Positions 12,376-23,989 of a DNA stretch of 64,000 nucleotides are shown in pieces. A program made the position numbers and the translations under genes. This DNA comes from Lepeophtheirus salmonis (Eukaryota; Arthropoda; Copepoda; Siphonostomatoida; Caligidae): NCBI RefSeq assembly GCF_016086655.4, contig NC_052135.2, positions 11,560,363-11,624,362 on the forward strand, given 5' to 3'. Under the pieces are notes generated by a model, which saw only the letters and a list, made by a program, of their open reading frames with translations, made no database searches and had not been told where the DNA came from. Position 1 is the first letter of the stretch. Each line of letters starts with the position of its first letter.

Positions 12376-13150
12376 TTATAAGGCTTTGGCTCTTGTCTCA
12401 TAAAAATCAGTTCTCTTTATTTGCATATTATATACATAAATATCTACTTAGGTTGTAAAGATTGTATTAATGCACTCAACAAATTTTTGGGAGATAACTC
12501 GAACATAGTTAGTATAACAAACATAATTAATAATCATTTATGAACCTTTAAATTTTGTTAACCCATGACATTTTTAAATGCATTTATTACTAAATAATTA
12601 CTATGTATACAAATTGCACTTTTTCAGGAAGAAAAAAAACCCTACATTGCAGTTAGTATCTAAATAAAAGTCCAAGACTGCATAAATTACGTCTTAATTG
12701 ATTCAAATAATATTATGGAGTAGTTAATCATATAAGAAGTACACACACTCCTTGACAACATGGGCGTAAGAAATGTGTAATTTTTAGACAAACCAAACAA
12801 TATTTGGGCAAGCAATTTTTTAAAAATATTTTTAATTTATATTTCTATTTTTAAAAAACCAGAAAGAGAAATTAATGTAGTTTAATAAAAACATCAAAGA
12901 AATGTCTTAAATAATGTCAACATATTTTAATATTTAGTCATATAACAAAATATCACCTCGAAAAAAAAAATCGAAACTTGGTCTCAATTTGATATTTAGA
13001 ACAAGTTATTTAACTTCAGGGCTAAAAGAAGTTGTATCACCAAAAAATGATCACCGCCTACGCCTATCCTTGGTAACATTCATTATGTATTGGTATTTAG
13101 ATGACGGAGAATATCAATATTTCAATATTGCTATAATATTAATTTTTCAT
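12376..13150. other. no gene seen
   Basis: A/T-rich spacer. The open frame at 12989-13207 runs into the next RepA interior and has no family signature. Confidence 0.35.
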
Positions 13151-13154
13151 GGGC

Positions 13155-13708
13155 ATGATTACATTCAAAAATCCACATCGATTCACAAAAAATGGGAAAA
13201 TCCATAGGTATTCTCAAAAAATTTCAAAAATCCACAGCTGTACATAATAAAAAAATTCAAATATTAAATATTTTCAAAAAAAAAATTCAAAAACGCACAG
13301 CTATTTAAAAAAAATTCAACAATCCATATCTTTTTTCAAAAAATCAATATTTTTGAAAAATTTTAAAATTTAATTTTAGATATGATTTTGTTGAAAAAAT
13401 TTCAAAAATCCACTCCTTTTCACAAAAAAAAATTCAAAAATTAAATTTCTTTGAAAAACATTTCATCATTTAAATTTCAAATATTAAATGATTTGGATAA
13501 AAATTTCAAATATCCGTGTAGCTATTCATAAAAAATATTATTAGAGGAAGTAATTTTTTTTTGGATAAAAAATTGAAAAATTAAATTAAATATTTTGTAA
13601 TATTTTTTCAAATATTACATTTTCTAATAAAACACACAAATTCCTTAACTTTGTGAGAGTGGCTACAGACCCTCCAGGCGTCCCATAGGGGCGTCCCTGT
13701 TTTTAATA
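13155..13708. repeat. RepA copy, right end present
   Basis: ~50-bp A/T units containing TTCAAAAATCCACAGC variants are followed by a G/C-rich edge with CTACAGACCCTCCAGG and the terminus ATAGGGGCGTCCCTG. The left end is not recognisable. Confidence 0.55.
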
Positions 13709-14487
13709 AGGGATATCACTTCGATACCCAAGAGGCAAAATCAATATTATTTTGTAGTAATATTTTTAAAATAATAAAACTTTAAAATAATCTAGAATAT
13801 TTTTGATTCGATGAAGCTCATTTATATACAATATTTCTGAAGATTCTCAGAGCTGTCCATGTTTCTGAGGTCAATATTACAAGCCAAAAAATAAGCACAG
13901 ATAAAATTTAATTTTGTTTAATCAAAATTAGATCCATTTTGAATAAGTTATCACATTGGTCACACATTTTTATAGTATGCAGTTAATTATTAAGTTTAAA
14001 TAAAGTTCCAATGACAAATTTATAATAACTTCCTTGAAAAAAAACCCTGACAACGTACTAAATAGTCATTCTAAAATTGGAAATATAAAAATCAGTATTA
14101 AAATTGCCGATATTTTAATATTGGTACATATTATAGCTATTTATTTACTTATCAAATTGCCTAGCTCAGTCCTATTGCACACACTTGCTTAGTAACCTTC
14201 ATACTAACTTTTAGTAGACCATTATCGTTATACCTATATATTTAATTCATGTTCTGAGTACTCCGTTGCAACTGATTACAAATTGCTTATCTCTATCCTT
14301 ATACAATATCTTTTTGAGATCTATTAATATATCTCAGGTCGATCAATTAAAAATCATGAGCTTAATCAAACATATTAAACGAATTGGGAAGAGAACCAAT
14401 ATTAAATCAATCGTAGTGGAATACATGGCTGTCAGAGCGTTACATAATATATAATACACGCTGCGAACTATGGAGGAATAAGTGTTC
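13709..14487. other. no gene seen
   Basis: A/T-rich spacer. The small open frame at 14266-14454 lacks a recognisable product. Confidence 0.35.
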
Positions 14488-14962
14488 CAGGGGCGTCTGC
14501 AGGTGTATTTATTTATCTATCTATATATATTTTTTTTTTGGGGGAGCTTGATTTTTGATTTAACAAAACAAATCAAAAACTAACAATTTTGGAGAAAAAA
14601 ATTCAAAAATCCACAGATGTCCACAAAAACTTAATTTTTTTGAAAAAATGATTCAAAAATCCACAGCTATTCTCCAAAAATTAAATTTTATAAAAAGATT
14701 TTTTCAAAAATCTATAGCTTTCTACCAAAAATTAAATTTTTTGGATAACAAATCCAAAAATTTACAGTTTTTCTCATAAAATATCAAAAACTAAATTAAA
14801 AATATTAAATTTTTTGAAAAAAAACAATTACAAAATAAATAGCAATTTACAAAATTTTTGTAAATTTTTTTGTGGAAAAAAAAGAAAGAATTTTTTTTTT
14901 TTAATTTTTGATATTTAGCAAAGGTGCTACAGCCTCTTCAGCCAACCCTGCGAACGCCGCTG
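14488..14962. repeat. RepA copy, both ends
   Basis: The left end CAGGGGCGTCTGCAGG (14488) and the right end CCCTGCGAACGCCGCTG (to 14962) are inverted. The subterminal GGGGGAGCTTGATTTTTGA on the left and CTACAGCCTCTTCAGCC on the right are the standard RepA edges. The interior has six to seven ~50-bp units with ATCCACAGATGTCCACAAAA. Confidence 0.75.
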
Positions 14963-15189
14963 GACTTGGTTCAAGAATGCATTTTGTTCGGTTCGGTTTT
15001 CAGATATTTTTTCTTTAACAATTTGAATCGACATCCAGGCCGCAATATTAGACCGTATATTGATATTTAATTGTTTTCAATTCGTAGACCAATTTTTTTC
15101 GTTCCCAAACTAATGACTAATTTTATCTCCTATTCTGATTTATGAGTTGTACAAATTTGATTTATGTAACATATTTAATTTTTATGACG
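14963..15189. other. GACCG/CGGTC-word repeat DNA
   Basis: Contains TTCGGTTCGGTTTTC and TAGACCGTATAT words like those at 7500-7930. No coding content. The same type of sequence resumes at 15480-15600. Confidence 0.3.
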
Positions 15190-15425
15190 TTATTGTAAAA
15201 AAATTTCAAATGTTTTCTTTTTTCAAAAAAATATCGAAGATTCAATTTCTTGAAAGAAATATTAAAAATTAAATTACAAATATAATTTTTTTCGAAAAAA
15301 ATTGCAAATATTAAATTTTTTGCTCTGCTCCATAATTTGCCCGAATGACGAAAAAATTTATGGTAAAAATTCCTTAATTTCGAAAGGTAACAACCCCTCC
15401 AGCCCCCACCCTGCAATGCCCTCTT
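15190..15425. repeat. RepA fragment, right end
   Basis: ~50-bp A/T units lead into the C-rich right edge (CAACCCCTCCAGCCCCCACC, then CTGCAATGCCCTC). The left part is missing. Confidence 0.5.
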
Positions 15426-15774
15426 CTTCAAAAATTAAACTATTGAATCGAATAAGTTTAAATTTTAAATGAAATCGATGTTGATCTATTTTTTGTGAGA
15501 CGGATACACACCGACCTTTTTAAAGAACCATATTAGTTCAATCAACTAAAAACATCTCAGACCGGTCTAAGGTTTTCAGACCGAAATGGAACACTCGTAA
15601 AAAATATAAATGTCCTACCTACTTAAAAGGGTTACCGCCCATTTAAAAGCAAACTATATATACTAGATAGTTTGATTATACCCCCCTTGATTAATCTATA
15701 AAAGTTGATTTTTATTCATAAACACGAGAACATTTTAAATTAAAATTACTATCATAGAAAAAAAAGACGCTACA
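15426..15774. other. no gene seen
   Basis: Spacer with CGGTC/GACCG words around 15510-15590. No coding feature. Confidence 0.3.
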
Positions 15775-16225
15775 GGTGCATCCAATGGATGTGGGCAGGA
15801 GGTGCCCCCCCCAAAAAAGAAGCTTTTTACTAAAAATTTAGTATAATTTTTCTAAGCAAAATTACAAAAGATTTAATTTTTGTAATTTTTCATAATTTTC
15901 CTGTAAAAAGGTACGGACTTTTTTAATTTTTGTCCAAAAGGTTTAATTTTTGAAATTTGTTTCCAAAAAAAAAAATTTTTACCCAGCAGTGGACTTTTGA
16001 GTTTTTTTTCAAAAAATATTATATTTTTGTAAATTGATTTTAGACATTTTTTTTCCCAAAAATAATTAATTTTTTTATGATCAGATTTGTTTTTTTTTTT
16101 TTCCAAAAAAATCATTTTTTTTCTGAATTATTGAACTTTTGAATTTTTTTATTTATTATTAAATTTGTTTTTTTCAAAAAATTTAACAATTGAAATTTAA
16201 TTTTTGAAATTATTTTTCCGAAAAA
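15775..16225. repeat. RepA fragment, left end C-rich
   Basis: Starts near ACAGGTGCATCCAATGGATG with GGAGGTGCCCCCCCC, then ~50-bp units in the T-rich orientation. No right terminus is visible. Confidence 0.45.
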
Positions 16226-16751
16226 ATTTATGTTTTCTTTGCGATGGAGTATTTTTTTAAATGTTAGTTGTTCTTGAGCCATAAAAACAAATATCTTTCT
16301 TGACTTACCTACAGTTAATTACATAATTTTACTAATGTATTTTATGGTTTTTTGAGGATTGCAAGACTTGGACAGTCATTTGAACTGGTTCTTTGTTTGA
16401 GAACCATATAATTAAAAGCTCATAACTATTATTTGATGAGAACATATTCAATAATCCAATCACATTAAGAAGGAGCATTATATCTAAAAAATGGCTGCCC
16501 AATGTGTCAGCTTTGCCAATTACGTCATTTCAAAATAACTATCATACAAAAATTTCTTTCCATTTTCTTTCACTAGCTGTAAAATTTGCAAAAATTATAC
16601 ACGACATAATATATGTATTATGTGTTTAATTTAATCGCCTTCCGTCATTATAAATGATGAATACATCTTTTTTTTTCTACCCTAATTCATCATTTTAGAC
16701 TTATTATTATTATTTTTGCATGTTTTTCATGAAGTAAGACCATAATTATTG
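16226..16751. other. no gene seen
   Basis: A/T-rich spacer. Nothing recognised. Confidence 0.35.
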
Positions 16752-17348
16752 GTGATGGGACGATTCATTAAAAAAATAAAGTTGCCAATTTCGATGCAAT
16801 TCTAATAAAAATTCCTTATTCCGATTCTTTAATATTTTAGTTAATTACAATAGTTTAAAAATACAATTTTTGAAATCATATTTGTTTTTCCCGTTAAATT
16901 TCTTGTATACAAAAATTTCATAAAAATTAATTTTTTTGGAATGTTTTTTCCAAAAAATCTACAGGTATTCACAAAATAAAATTAATTTTTAGAGAAAATT
17001 TTCCTAAAACTACAGCTCTTCACAAAACATGCAAAAAATTTGAAAACTTAAATTTTTGGAGAAAAAAATTCAAAAATCCCAAGCAATTTAAAAAATTCAA
17101 TTTTTGGAAAAAAAATTGAAAAATAAAATTAAGTTTCATATATTAAATATTCAAGTAAAAACAAAAAAAAATTCATTTTTTGGGGGGCCCTATTTTTTTT
17201 CATAACTTAGAAAAATATTAATTAGTTAAATCCCATTAACAAATAAGAATTAGAATCGTGAATTAAATTTATTTTGCCGATGTCAGTCCCAATTCTAGAG
17301 GGAAAAAAACACACATGAATATTTGATTCCGATGAATCGTCCCATCAC
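16752..17348. repeat. RepB copy, both ends
   Basis: The left terminus GTGATGGGACGATTCATTAA and the inverted right terminus GATGAATCGTCCCATCAC are complete, with TA after the right end. The interior again contains the ~50-bp A/T unit and the word TTTTTTTCATAACTTAGAAA shared with the copy at 9256. Confidence 0.75.
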
Positions 17349-18170
17349 TAATACATATACTCAAAATATTAATAAACTCATGAAAAATAGCATTGTAATA
17401 ATGATGTGGATGTTTATTTCTTCACATCCATCCTTGGTTATAAATATATAGTATATAGACGTACATATCACGTGTATTTTGGATTTATTATTACTCTTTC
17501 TTTGATGATGAAAAATACTCACATAATAAACAAAGAAAAGTCAAAATAATAACAAAAACTATAAACCTATTTTTAACCATGTTGTACATAGTACTGTACA
17601 GCATACTTATATGTACATAAACCATATGCATAGTTTAATAACGATGTCTTTTTTGAAGGTATCCTTCACGTTGCTTGATTGTTTTGTATTGTTTGGATTG
17701 TCAATATGAAGTAATTATTATCATTTTTTTTTTTTTTGTAAAAGGACTTGACTGTACAGATGAATCCATTCTAGGTATATATTTTTCCTATAAGGAGTCT
17801 CATGCTTCTTCTTCAAAGACACACCTCCAATCTCTATTTTAGTATTGTCGATACAGTTTGATTTATGATCAACTATGATCCTTTAAATAATAAGGCCTAA
17901 AGGGAACTAACATAATTGTTTTCTCTCTTTTTCAACCCTGCAACAGTAACAAATTTATAGGATTATATAAAGTACAGTATTATGTAAGGTTGTGCTCCGT
18001 TCAGGTTCAGCAGTTCTACCGGCCTCCATTCTTTCATTTCAACAGTTTCGGTCAAGGTTCAGCTTTAGCAGTCTCAGTTGCGATCTTCGGTCTCGTTTTT
18101 TTAAAGGCTTGGTTATGTAACAAACCCTTAAAACAAGGGGCTTCTCTAGAAAATCCGGGCACAAGTTCAC
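17349..18170. other. no gene seen
   Basis: A/T-rich spacer. The start of a less A/T-rich patch at about 17990 leads into the 109-bp array. An open frame at 17990-18202 overlaps it and is not a credible gene. Confidence 0.35.
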
Positions 18171-18175
18171 ATACA

Positions 18176-18550
18176 CAGCCGCTTGTCCGAGGTCTATTAT
18201 AGAGTATCCGAGGGGATCTTTAATTCTCAATGAGGTGGCTAATGACCCACCTTTTTGGGCCAAAGGTTTACATGGACAACCCATGGACTGGGATGTATTA
18301 TAGGATATTAAAAGGGGTCCTTGATACTCAGGGAAGCGATGGCGGTGGTTAAAAATCTGTCTTTTACATCTGTGGTTCACTTGCACAACCCATGGGCTAG
18401 AGTGTATCATAGCATATTAGAAGTGGTCCTTGATACTGAGGATTGTGGTAGCAATAGATTTTGATCCTCTTTAAGGACCAACTATCCACCTGCACAACCT
18501 GTTGGTCGAGGTATATTTTGCAAAATAAAATTGAGTCTTTATTATCAATT
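18176..18550. repeat. tandem array of ~109-bp units, about 3.5 copies
   Basis: Units start at about 18176, 18277, 18386 and 18495 (spacings 101, 109 and 109). Landmarks in each unit are CAACCCATGG near the start, then TATTATAGGATATTA, then GGGGTCCTTGATACT, and TTCACTTGCA at the end. The last unit breaks off after about 50 bp. The same unit type recurs inside the fold-back elements at 21991 and 34515. Confidence 0.75.
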
Positions 18551-19915
18551 TCTTATCATACCATAGTTTGATTGTGCGAATACAATATACATCTCAATGA
18601 AAATGTACTGGATTATCAAATTGCTTGCCATGAAATTGTATCATAATCAAATCCTTAATGATGAAATTGCTTGCAATGAATTGTTTAATAATTAAATTTA
18701 CCCACTATCCTGGCAATGTAAATGTTAAGGAATTCTACCCCTGTTGAAGGAGCATATGAAGATGTTCTATTTGAGGTAGCATGATTGAATATGATAATCC
18801 TTTGAGTAAGTTCCATAAACCCCCTTGGCATTTATGTATATAAGTGTGTGTATTTGGACATTTAAAACAAGAAGATTGAACGGAGAACCTTTAAGTACAT
18901 AAGTATGTATGTTGTAACTTGTAAGATCAAATTTTTCTACTGATGGTAGCTAAGCTACAAAATCAACAAGTCCATTTAAACAAAACCTCTTCAAAGTCCA
19001 ACACAAATAAAAGGAAGATGTCAGTTATAATTTTTATAAGCTAGTTGCATTATAAAAATGAAATGAGTAATTTTAAATGATGAATTTGCTACTTGCAAAA
19101 GGATAACTTAAAAATTGCAAGGGTGGTTTATAAATTATAGGTGGAATTTTTCTATTCTTGATGGAAATAAATAGTTACGGTAATGATAATGATTAGTATT
19201 CTGTAACACATTATAAAGTTCAAATGTTCACAGTTATATTACCTGTAAATACATTATAACAAAGTAATTATAATAAACCAAAAGTATAGCATCAATTAAT
19301 AGCTAATAATTAATTAGAATAATTAATGTTTTAATTAAGCAAAACGTTATAAAACTTACAAATTATAACTTGTACGTCTCTCTGTACAAGTTACAAATTT
19401 TACACAACAAATATATGTGGTTGGTTAGTATAAAAACAATCTTGAACAAAAATTGAGAAAATCCAGGCTAAATTATTCCGGTTTGCCTTTATGTTGACGG
19501 GTTAAGCATTTAAAGTAATATAAAAACAACATAAACTAAAAAAAATGAATATTAAAGATAATTGTGATCATAATGTGAAGACGATTCAAAAATTCTTATG
19601 AACTATATATATTTGTCATTTGATGATTCATAGCTGAACGCATGACTACCTGTGGTTCTATATACACATCTACATTGATGTTATTATGACGTATATATTT
19701 GTGAATTCAATGCACCAGGAAATTGAAAGAGGGAAATGAATTTATTATGTAGCATCTTATTGAAGAAACTCTTGAAGTAAACTTCATCATTCGGATGTTG
19801 TTCTTAAATTAATATTAAATAAATATCATCAAAAACATTCATTTGAAACCACTTGAAAGGCTACATTTCAAAAATGTATTTATTTGCTCATTGGGATCTG
19901 CAGATCTTTATAATA
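18551..19915. other. no gene seen
   Basis: A long A/T-rich stretch without a credible gene. It holds a small hairpin at 19360-19400. A ~45-bp piece near 19430 (AAAACAATCTTGAACAAAAA) recurs at about 30383, so a dispersed repeat is likely present. Confidence 0.4.
19360..19400. repeat. hairpin
   Basis: ATAACTTGTAC and GTACAAGTTAC flank an 8-nt loop. The complementarity continues into the A/T flanks with one gap. No function is assigned. Confidence 0.5.
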
Positions 19916-20129
19916 GTAATGGGACAATTAATCGGAAAGTGGAAAATCGCCTGTTTTCCGGAATTGGAATCGGCATTGGGAAAATAAAAATTTTTATATT
20001 TGGAATGAAATTTTTCAAGCTTTTGGATGTCCCTGATACCAAAATGTTATCTTTAACTATTATTTAAAATATTAAAGAATTGGCATAGGAATCGACATCG
20101 GGATTTTTTTTTTGGAATCATCCCATTAC
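19916..20129. repeat. RepB copy, internally deleted (214 bp)
   Basis: Left end GTAATGGGACAATTAATCGG and right end GGAATCATCCCATTAC, with TA on both sides. The RepB subterminal segments (GGAATTGGAATCGGCATTGG and its partner) are kept, but the ~50-bp A/T interior is absent. This shows RepB exists as a short MITE-like form. Confidence 0.75.
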
Positions 20130-20321
20130 TATATTATATACGAATAATAAATGTTCATAATCCTTAAGGCTATATACATTATTGATAAGATACGTACTTT
20201 TGCAAGTTGAGTACTTGTGCACTAATTATATGTTGGAAACGTTTTACTTATCTTTGAGTAATTCACAAATAATATATTCCGCTCATTTTCAAGGCTAATC
20301 TGTAGAAATATGCACATTATA

Positions 20322-20753
20322 CGAGGAACGCTTAAAGAATCCATGCAAAGTCTTCGAGATAGCATTACTGGCGTAAATTGAGGTTAGGTTAATTAGTAGA
20401 ACACATAGCAACTTTCATCCAGATCGGTATATTTCTTTCAGTTTGGCAATCGTTTGAATCGAGGAATTGGCCAGAAAGATTATGGCGACTGTCTTTTGGA
20501 TTACCAAAGGAATCATTCTGATCGATTATCTGGAAGATGTTAAAACTATTACAGGTGCATATTATTCATCGTTAATGGACCGTTTGAAACCCGAGCTGCG
20601 AGAAAAAAGTCCTCGGTTGGCCTACGAAAAAGTCATTTTCAAACGAACATGCTCCAAGTGTTCTTCCAAGTGATGCTACTGACTAAACATAACTTCGGTA
20701 CGCGCCAGTAGTGTCATCTCTTGGACTTTGTACGGAATTTCAACCTGACCCCC
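20322..20753 (+). mobile_element. mariner (irritans-like) copy B, internally deleted
   Basis: The left end (TA at 20320-20321) carries the same 5' leader as copy A. The leader joins the catalytic half directly at 20475: ARKIMATVFW, then GIILIDYLEDVKTITGAYY, then LKPELREKSP. The right end from about 20658 is the 5' leader again, inverted (GTTCTTCCAAGTGATGC). The usual Himar-type WDAHG motif with the second catalytic Asp reads WITKG here, so the Asp is lost. The N-terminal DNA-binding half and the third acidic residue are absent. A dead, fold-back-ended derivative. Confidence 0.7.
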
Positions 20754-20756
20754 AAA

Positions 20757-20838
20757 AAAAAAAAAAAAAAAAAAATATATATATATAGTGAAAAGCAAAA
20801 ATTCGCTAGTTTGAGGGAGGGGGCTATAGCCCCTCCAT
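20757..20838. repeat. A-run, TA microsatellite and RepA right-end fragment
   Basis: About 20 or more A residues, then (TA)n, then AGTGAAAAGCAAAAATTCGC and the RepA G-rich edge GGGAGGGGGCTATAGCCCC. It abuts the right end of mariner copy B, so the mariner probably inserted into, or recombined with, a RepA copy. Confidence 0.5.
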
Positions 20839-21154
20839 TAAATTGGCTTCGAGCAGTTGTGTAATGAAGGAAATCCCACTCCATATCAGGAAAGAACAGC
20901 AGAAATTACTTCGTTTTCGATTCTTAATTCTATTCTGTGTCCAACAGGGACTTACATTTTCTATAGTTGCAACCTGAAAACATGTTTTATTTTATTTTCC
21001 AAAGCTGTTACCATTATTCTTGAAGAGATAATAATATATATGAAATAATCATTAGTACGTACATTGAAGTTTTGTTGTGGAGTAATTATTGTGTAAGTCC
21101 CCGTTGGACTTGGTGTAGAATTGAGGATCTACATCGGAGTAATGTTATACCTAT
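20839..21154. other. no gene; minor dispersed repeat
   Basis: Around 21095-21145 the words TTGGACTTGGTGTAGAATTG and ATCGGAGTAAT recur in altered form near 29060-29110 and, inverted, near 37600-37650. This marks a further old repeat family. No coding content. Confidence 0.35.
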
Positions 21155-21530
21155 CAGGGGCGTTTGTAGGATCATATTTTGGGAGGAGCTTGATTTTTTT
21201 GAAAAATAATTGAATAATTAAATTTCTTCTGAAAAAAAATTCAAAAATGTAATTTTTCGAAAAAAAGTTCAAAATTTTTTTCATCGTTTTACAAAAGTAA
21301 ATATATATTTTTTTTTAATTCAAAAATCCACAGCTGTTTGTATAAAATTTAATTTTTTGGAAAAAATTTCAAATATTCAATTTTTTCGAAAACAAATTCA
21401 AAGATCCACAGCTATTCATAAAATATTCTTTCTTTTTTTAATTCCAAAATTCACAGCTGTTCACGTAAAACTAATTTTTTTGGAAAACCGTATGAAAAAT
21501 CTACAGTTGTTAACATGAAATTAAACTTTA
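21155..21530. repeat. RepA copy, left end only
   Basis: The left end CAGGGGCGTTTGTAGG, GGGAGGAGCTTGATTTTTT and ~50-bp units with ATCCACAGCTGTT are clear. The right end is missing. Confidence 0.6.
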
Positions 21531-21990
21531 CTTTATTATTACTTCTCAACAGATACTCAGTGTTACTCTCTGTCATTTAGGAGCAAAATCACTCGTAGTT
21601 ATACTTAATAATTAGATGTTATCTAATAATGCTAACAGGTTTAAAAAATAAAATAACACTCCTCAGGTTGGCAATAACAATAAAAAACTCGTATGCTAAA
21701 AAATGCTTAGGATTTACACCCTTAATTATTGACGTAGTGACGATTGATGTAATGCAATAATTAATTATCATGATATTACTCATGAATCTATTTATATAAA
21801 TGGAATATTAATGCACATTATTCGACAAGATTATTATAATTTATTATGGATTGTTGTAAATATCTAAGTACCAAGATTAATAGAAATACAAGGTTAAACC
21901 ATAACGCTTTTCCGACTGATGTTTGACTTCCACTACGCTTTTTAATAGGGACGTCATAGAGAATTAATTTTGCTAAGAGTAGCTTTATTG

Positions 21991-22643
21991 AGAAAATTGC
22001 CCGTGGAAGACTGCCCCGGAGAAAATTGAGAGTTAGGAAAATTGCCCGTATTTTGTTCAAACTTCATGATAAATAATGACACATTATAAATTCGCTTAAT
22101 AATATTTATATTTATTATCTTAAAATATTCGTTTGTTCCATCCCCCCCAAGGGAGTACCTTCAAGTGTGAGTAATATTATTGCAATATCTAGGCCCTCTA
22201 AAAAAATGGTTGAATACTCTTCACCGTCAGAGGCCATTGGAGGGCTTAAAACGATTTTTTTTTGTATTAGAGGGATTTTTGGCTTTAAGTCATACTTTGA
22301 CAGTGGTTCTTAAGAATCCAGAGGGTACCCTCAAGTACCCCGTGCAACCCGAGGGCTTTCAATTAGTTTTTGGTGTAAGAGAATTGACTGTGATTTTTGA
22401 TTATCCCACACTACCCCTGGGACACTGGCCAATCCGAGGATGGAGAGTATTCAGCCATATTTTAAGAGGCCCTATGCTTGTTTAGTTATTTGTCATAAAT
22501 AATATTAAGGGAATTTATAATGTGTTATTATTCTTCATGAAGTTTGAACGAAATACGGGCAATTTTTTCCCAGGAAATTTTCCAAATTGGCAATTTCCTC
22601 CAGTGCAATCTTCCACAGGCAATATTCTCCAGGGCAGTTTTCT
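21991..22643. mobile_element. fold-back element 1 with ~109-bp internal repeat
   Basis: The two arms (about 21991-22200 and 22430-22643) are imperfect inverted copies. Both run through CGTATTTTGTTCAAACTTCATG, ACACATTATAAATTC and GGTTGAATACTC, or their complements. The termini are built of degenerate ~20-bp repeats of GGAAAATTGCC and GTGGAAGATTGC; the right terminus ends CAGGGCAGTTTTCT. The centre holds ~109-bp units with CCCGTGCAACCCGAGGGC. No transposase-like frame. The left terminus is slightly shorter than in element 2. Confidence 0.7.
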
Positions 22644-23571
22644 GTACGCGGTCTGTAATTCTCAATCCTTACGAATAGGGGAGGGTGTGACGGGGGAGGG
22701 GTTCTAATTTTGCAATAAAATTTTTTATGACATATTTAAAAATATATATATTTCATGACAATTTTGCAGATCCTTAGACATTGCATCGCGAAAATCCGGT
22801 TAGTCGTCACTGGTGTTAACATCCTCCTTAAAGAAAATATCATCGCCTTGTTGTAAAATGCATAATAAATTAAATATATATGAGTTAAAATATAAATTGT
22901 AATATTTTCCATGCACCAATTCTAATTTAAATGTAGAAGGTTCTCTTCTTTATAGAAGTTCAATCCGAATATATCATTATTGTTGGCTTTCTAGCCCATT
23001 TGAAAATTGACCTTTTATTGTGCTTTAAAGCGGTGTTGCCTGTAGCCTTTTTAAGGTCATTTATGATTATACATCGATGGAAAGAGTGGTTTTGTTTTTA
23101 TGAAATATCGTGGATACCTATAATTGTGGTTTTTATAGGCTTAAAAGATGGTCTATATTTGTATGATTTTTATGATTATGAAAAAAACAAAACATTTAAG
23201 GGGAAAATATATCGTTAATTAACAACTGCAATTTTAATAGTTTTTCAAGCAAACAAAAAGTTCTAACTAGATTTTTACGCCACTTCAAGAGGAGTTAATA
23301 ATACATGCATTCATTGCCTTTACGATATAACTATTATTCTAATGCAATTGATGATAGCCAAATTTATTGTTGTTAGTTTATTTTAAATCAACAATTAAAA
23401 ATCAAATTATATATGTAGATGTATTATATGTTTGTATTGTTAAATGAAGTTCTTGGCACACGGAGTCTAATAAAAATATAGATCAAATAATGTAGTAGTA
23501 TTCATTTATTTGAATTTAAGATACTAACAACTCTTCAAAAGGACTGCAACATATCTACGTTATTATTATAT
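22644..23571. other. no gene seen
   Basis: A/T-rich spacer. The open frame at 23000-23218 has aromatic-rich random composition and no family resemblance. Confidence 0.35.
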
Positions 23572-23989
23572 TTAATAAAAAAGTAATTTATTTACAAACA
23601 GTTATGTTTTTGGTGTCTTACAATTTTTTCAAACGGTCGAGTTGCTCACAGTAGAGGGTAGAATTGAGCAGGGGAAAAACACAAACCGAAAGAGTATTGT
23701 CCCCGTATACATTGCAAATTTTTTTTGTAGCTTTCGACACGTTTTTCCCTTTCATGTTGTAAAAATATAAAAAAATTGCGAATTTCTTCCTTTAATACCT
23801 CCATACTCGACGCACGATAATTCACAACTGAATTGACCAAGCGCAATACTGTCTAAAATGCATTTGTAGTATACACTCAAACCTTTACAACATATTGTTG
23901 TAGTATTCGATGTGACCAATAATGAACAAGATATACTTAGTTTAATTTTTGTTTTGGGGAAATACGATATTACTTTTTCTCCCAACACA
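23572..23989 (-). mobile_element. mariner relic of a second type, internally deleted
   Basis: On the - strand the right edge reads TGTTGGGAGAAAAAGTAATA, a typical mariner terminus, and the left edge (near 23575) carries a matching AAAAAGTAATTTATTTAC. The coding remnant starts near 23806 with MEVLKEEIRNF. After one frameshift it continues as a mariner N-terminal helix-turn-helix (NVSKATKKICNVYGDNTLSV), then jumps to a piece of the catalytic half (LNSTLYCEQLDRLKKL) before a stop. About two thirds of the transposase is deleted. It differs from the Himar-like copies A-C and looks like the elegans/mellifera side of the family. The subfamily call is tentative. Confidence 0.6.

Noticed and set aside
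2118..16115. Many Lys/Phe/Asn-rich open frames (for example 2118-2330, 9360-9680, 15873-16115)
   Set aside because: They fall inside the ~50-bp A/T repeat units, and the absence of stops reflects T and A runs, not selection.
23000..23218. 72-codon aromatic-rich frame as a membrane peptide gene
   Set aside because: Composition follows local A/T bias. There are no promoter, splice or family cues.
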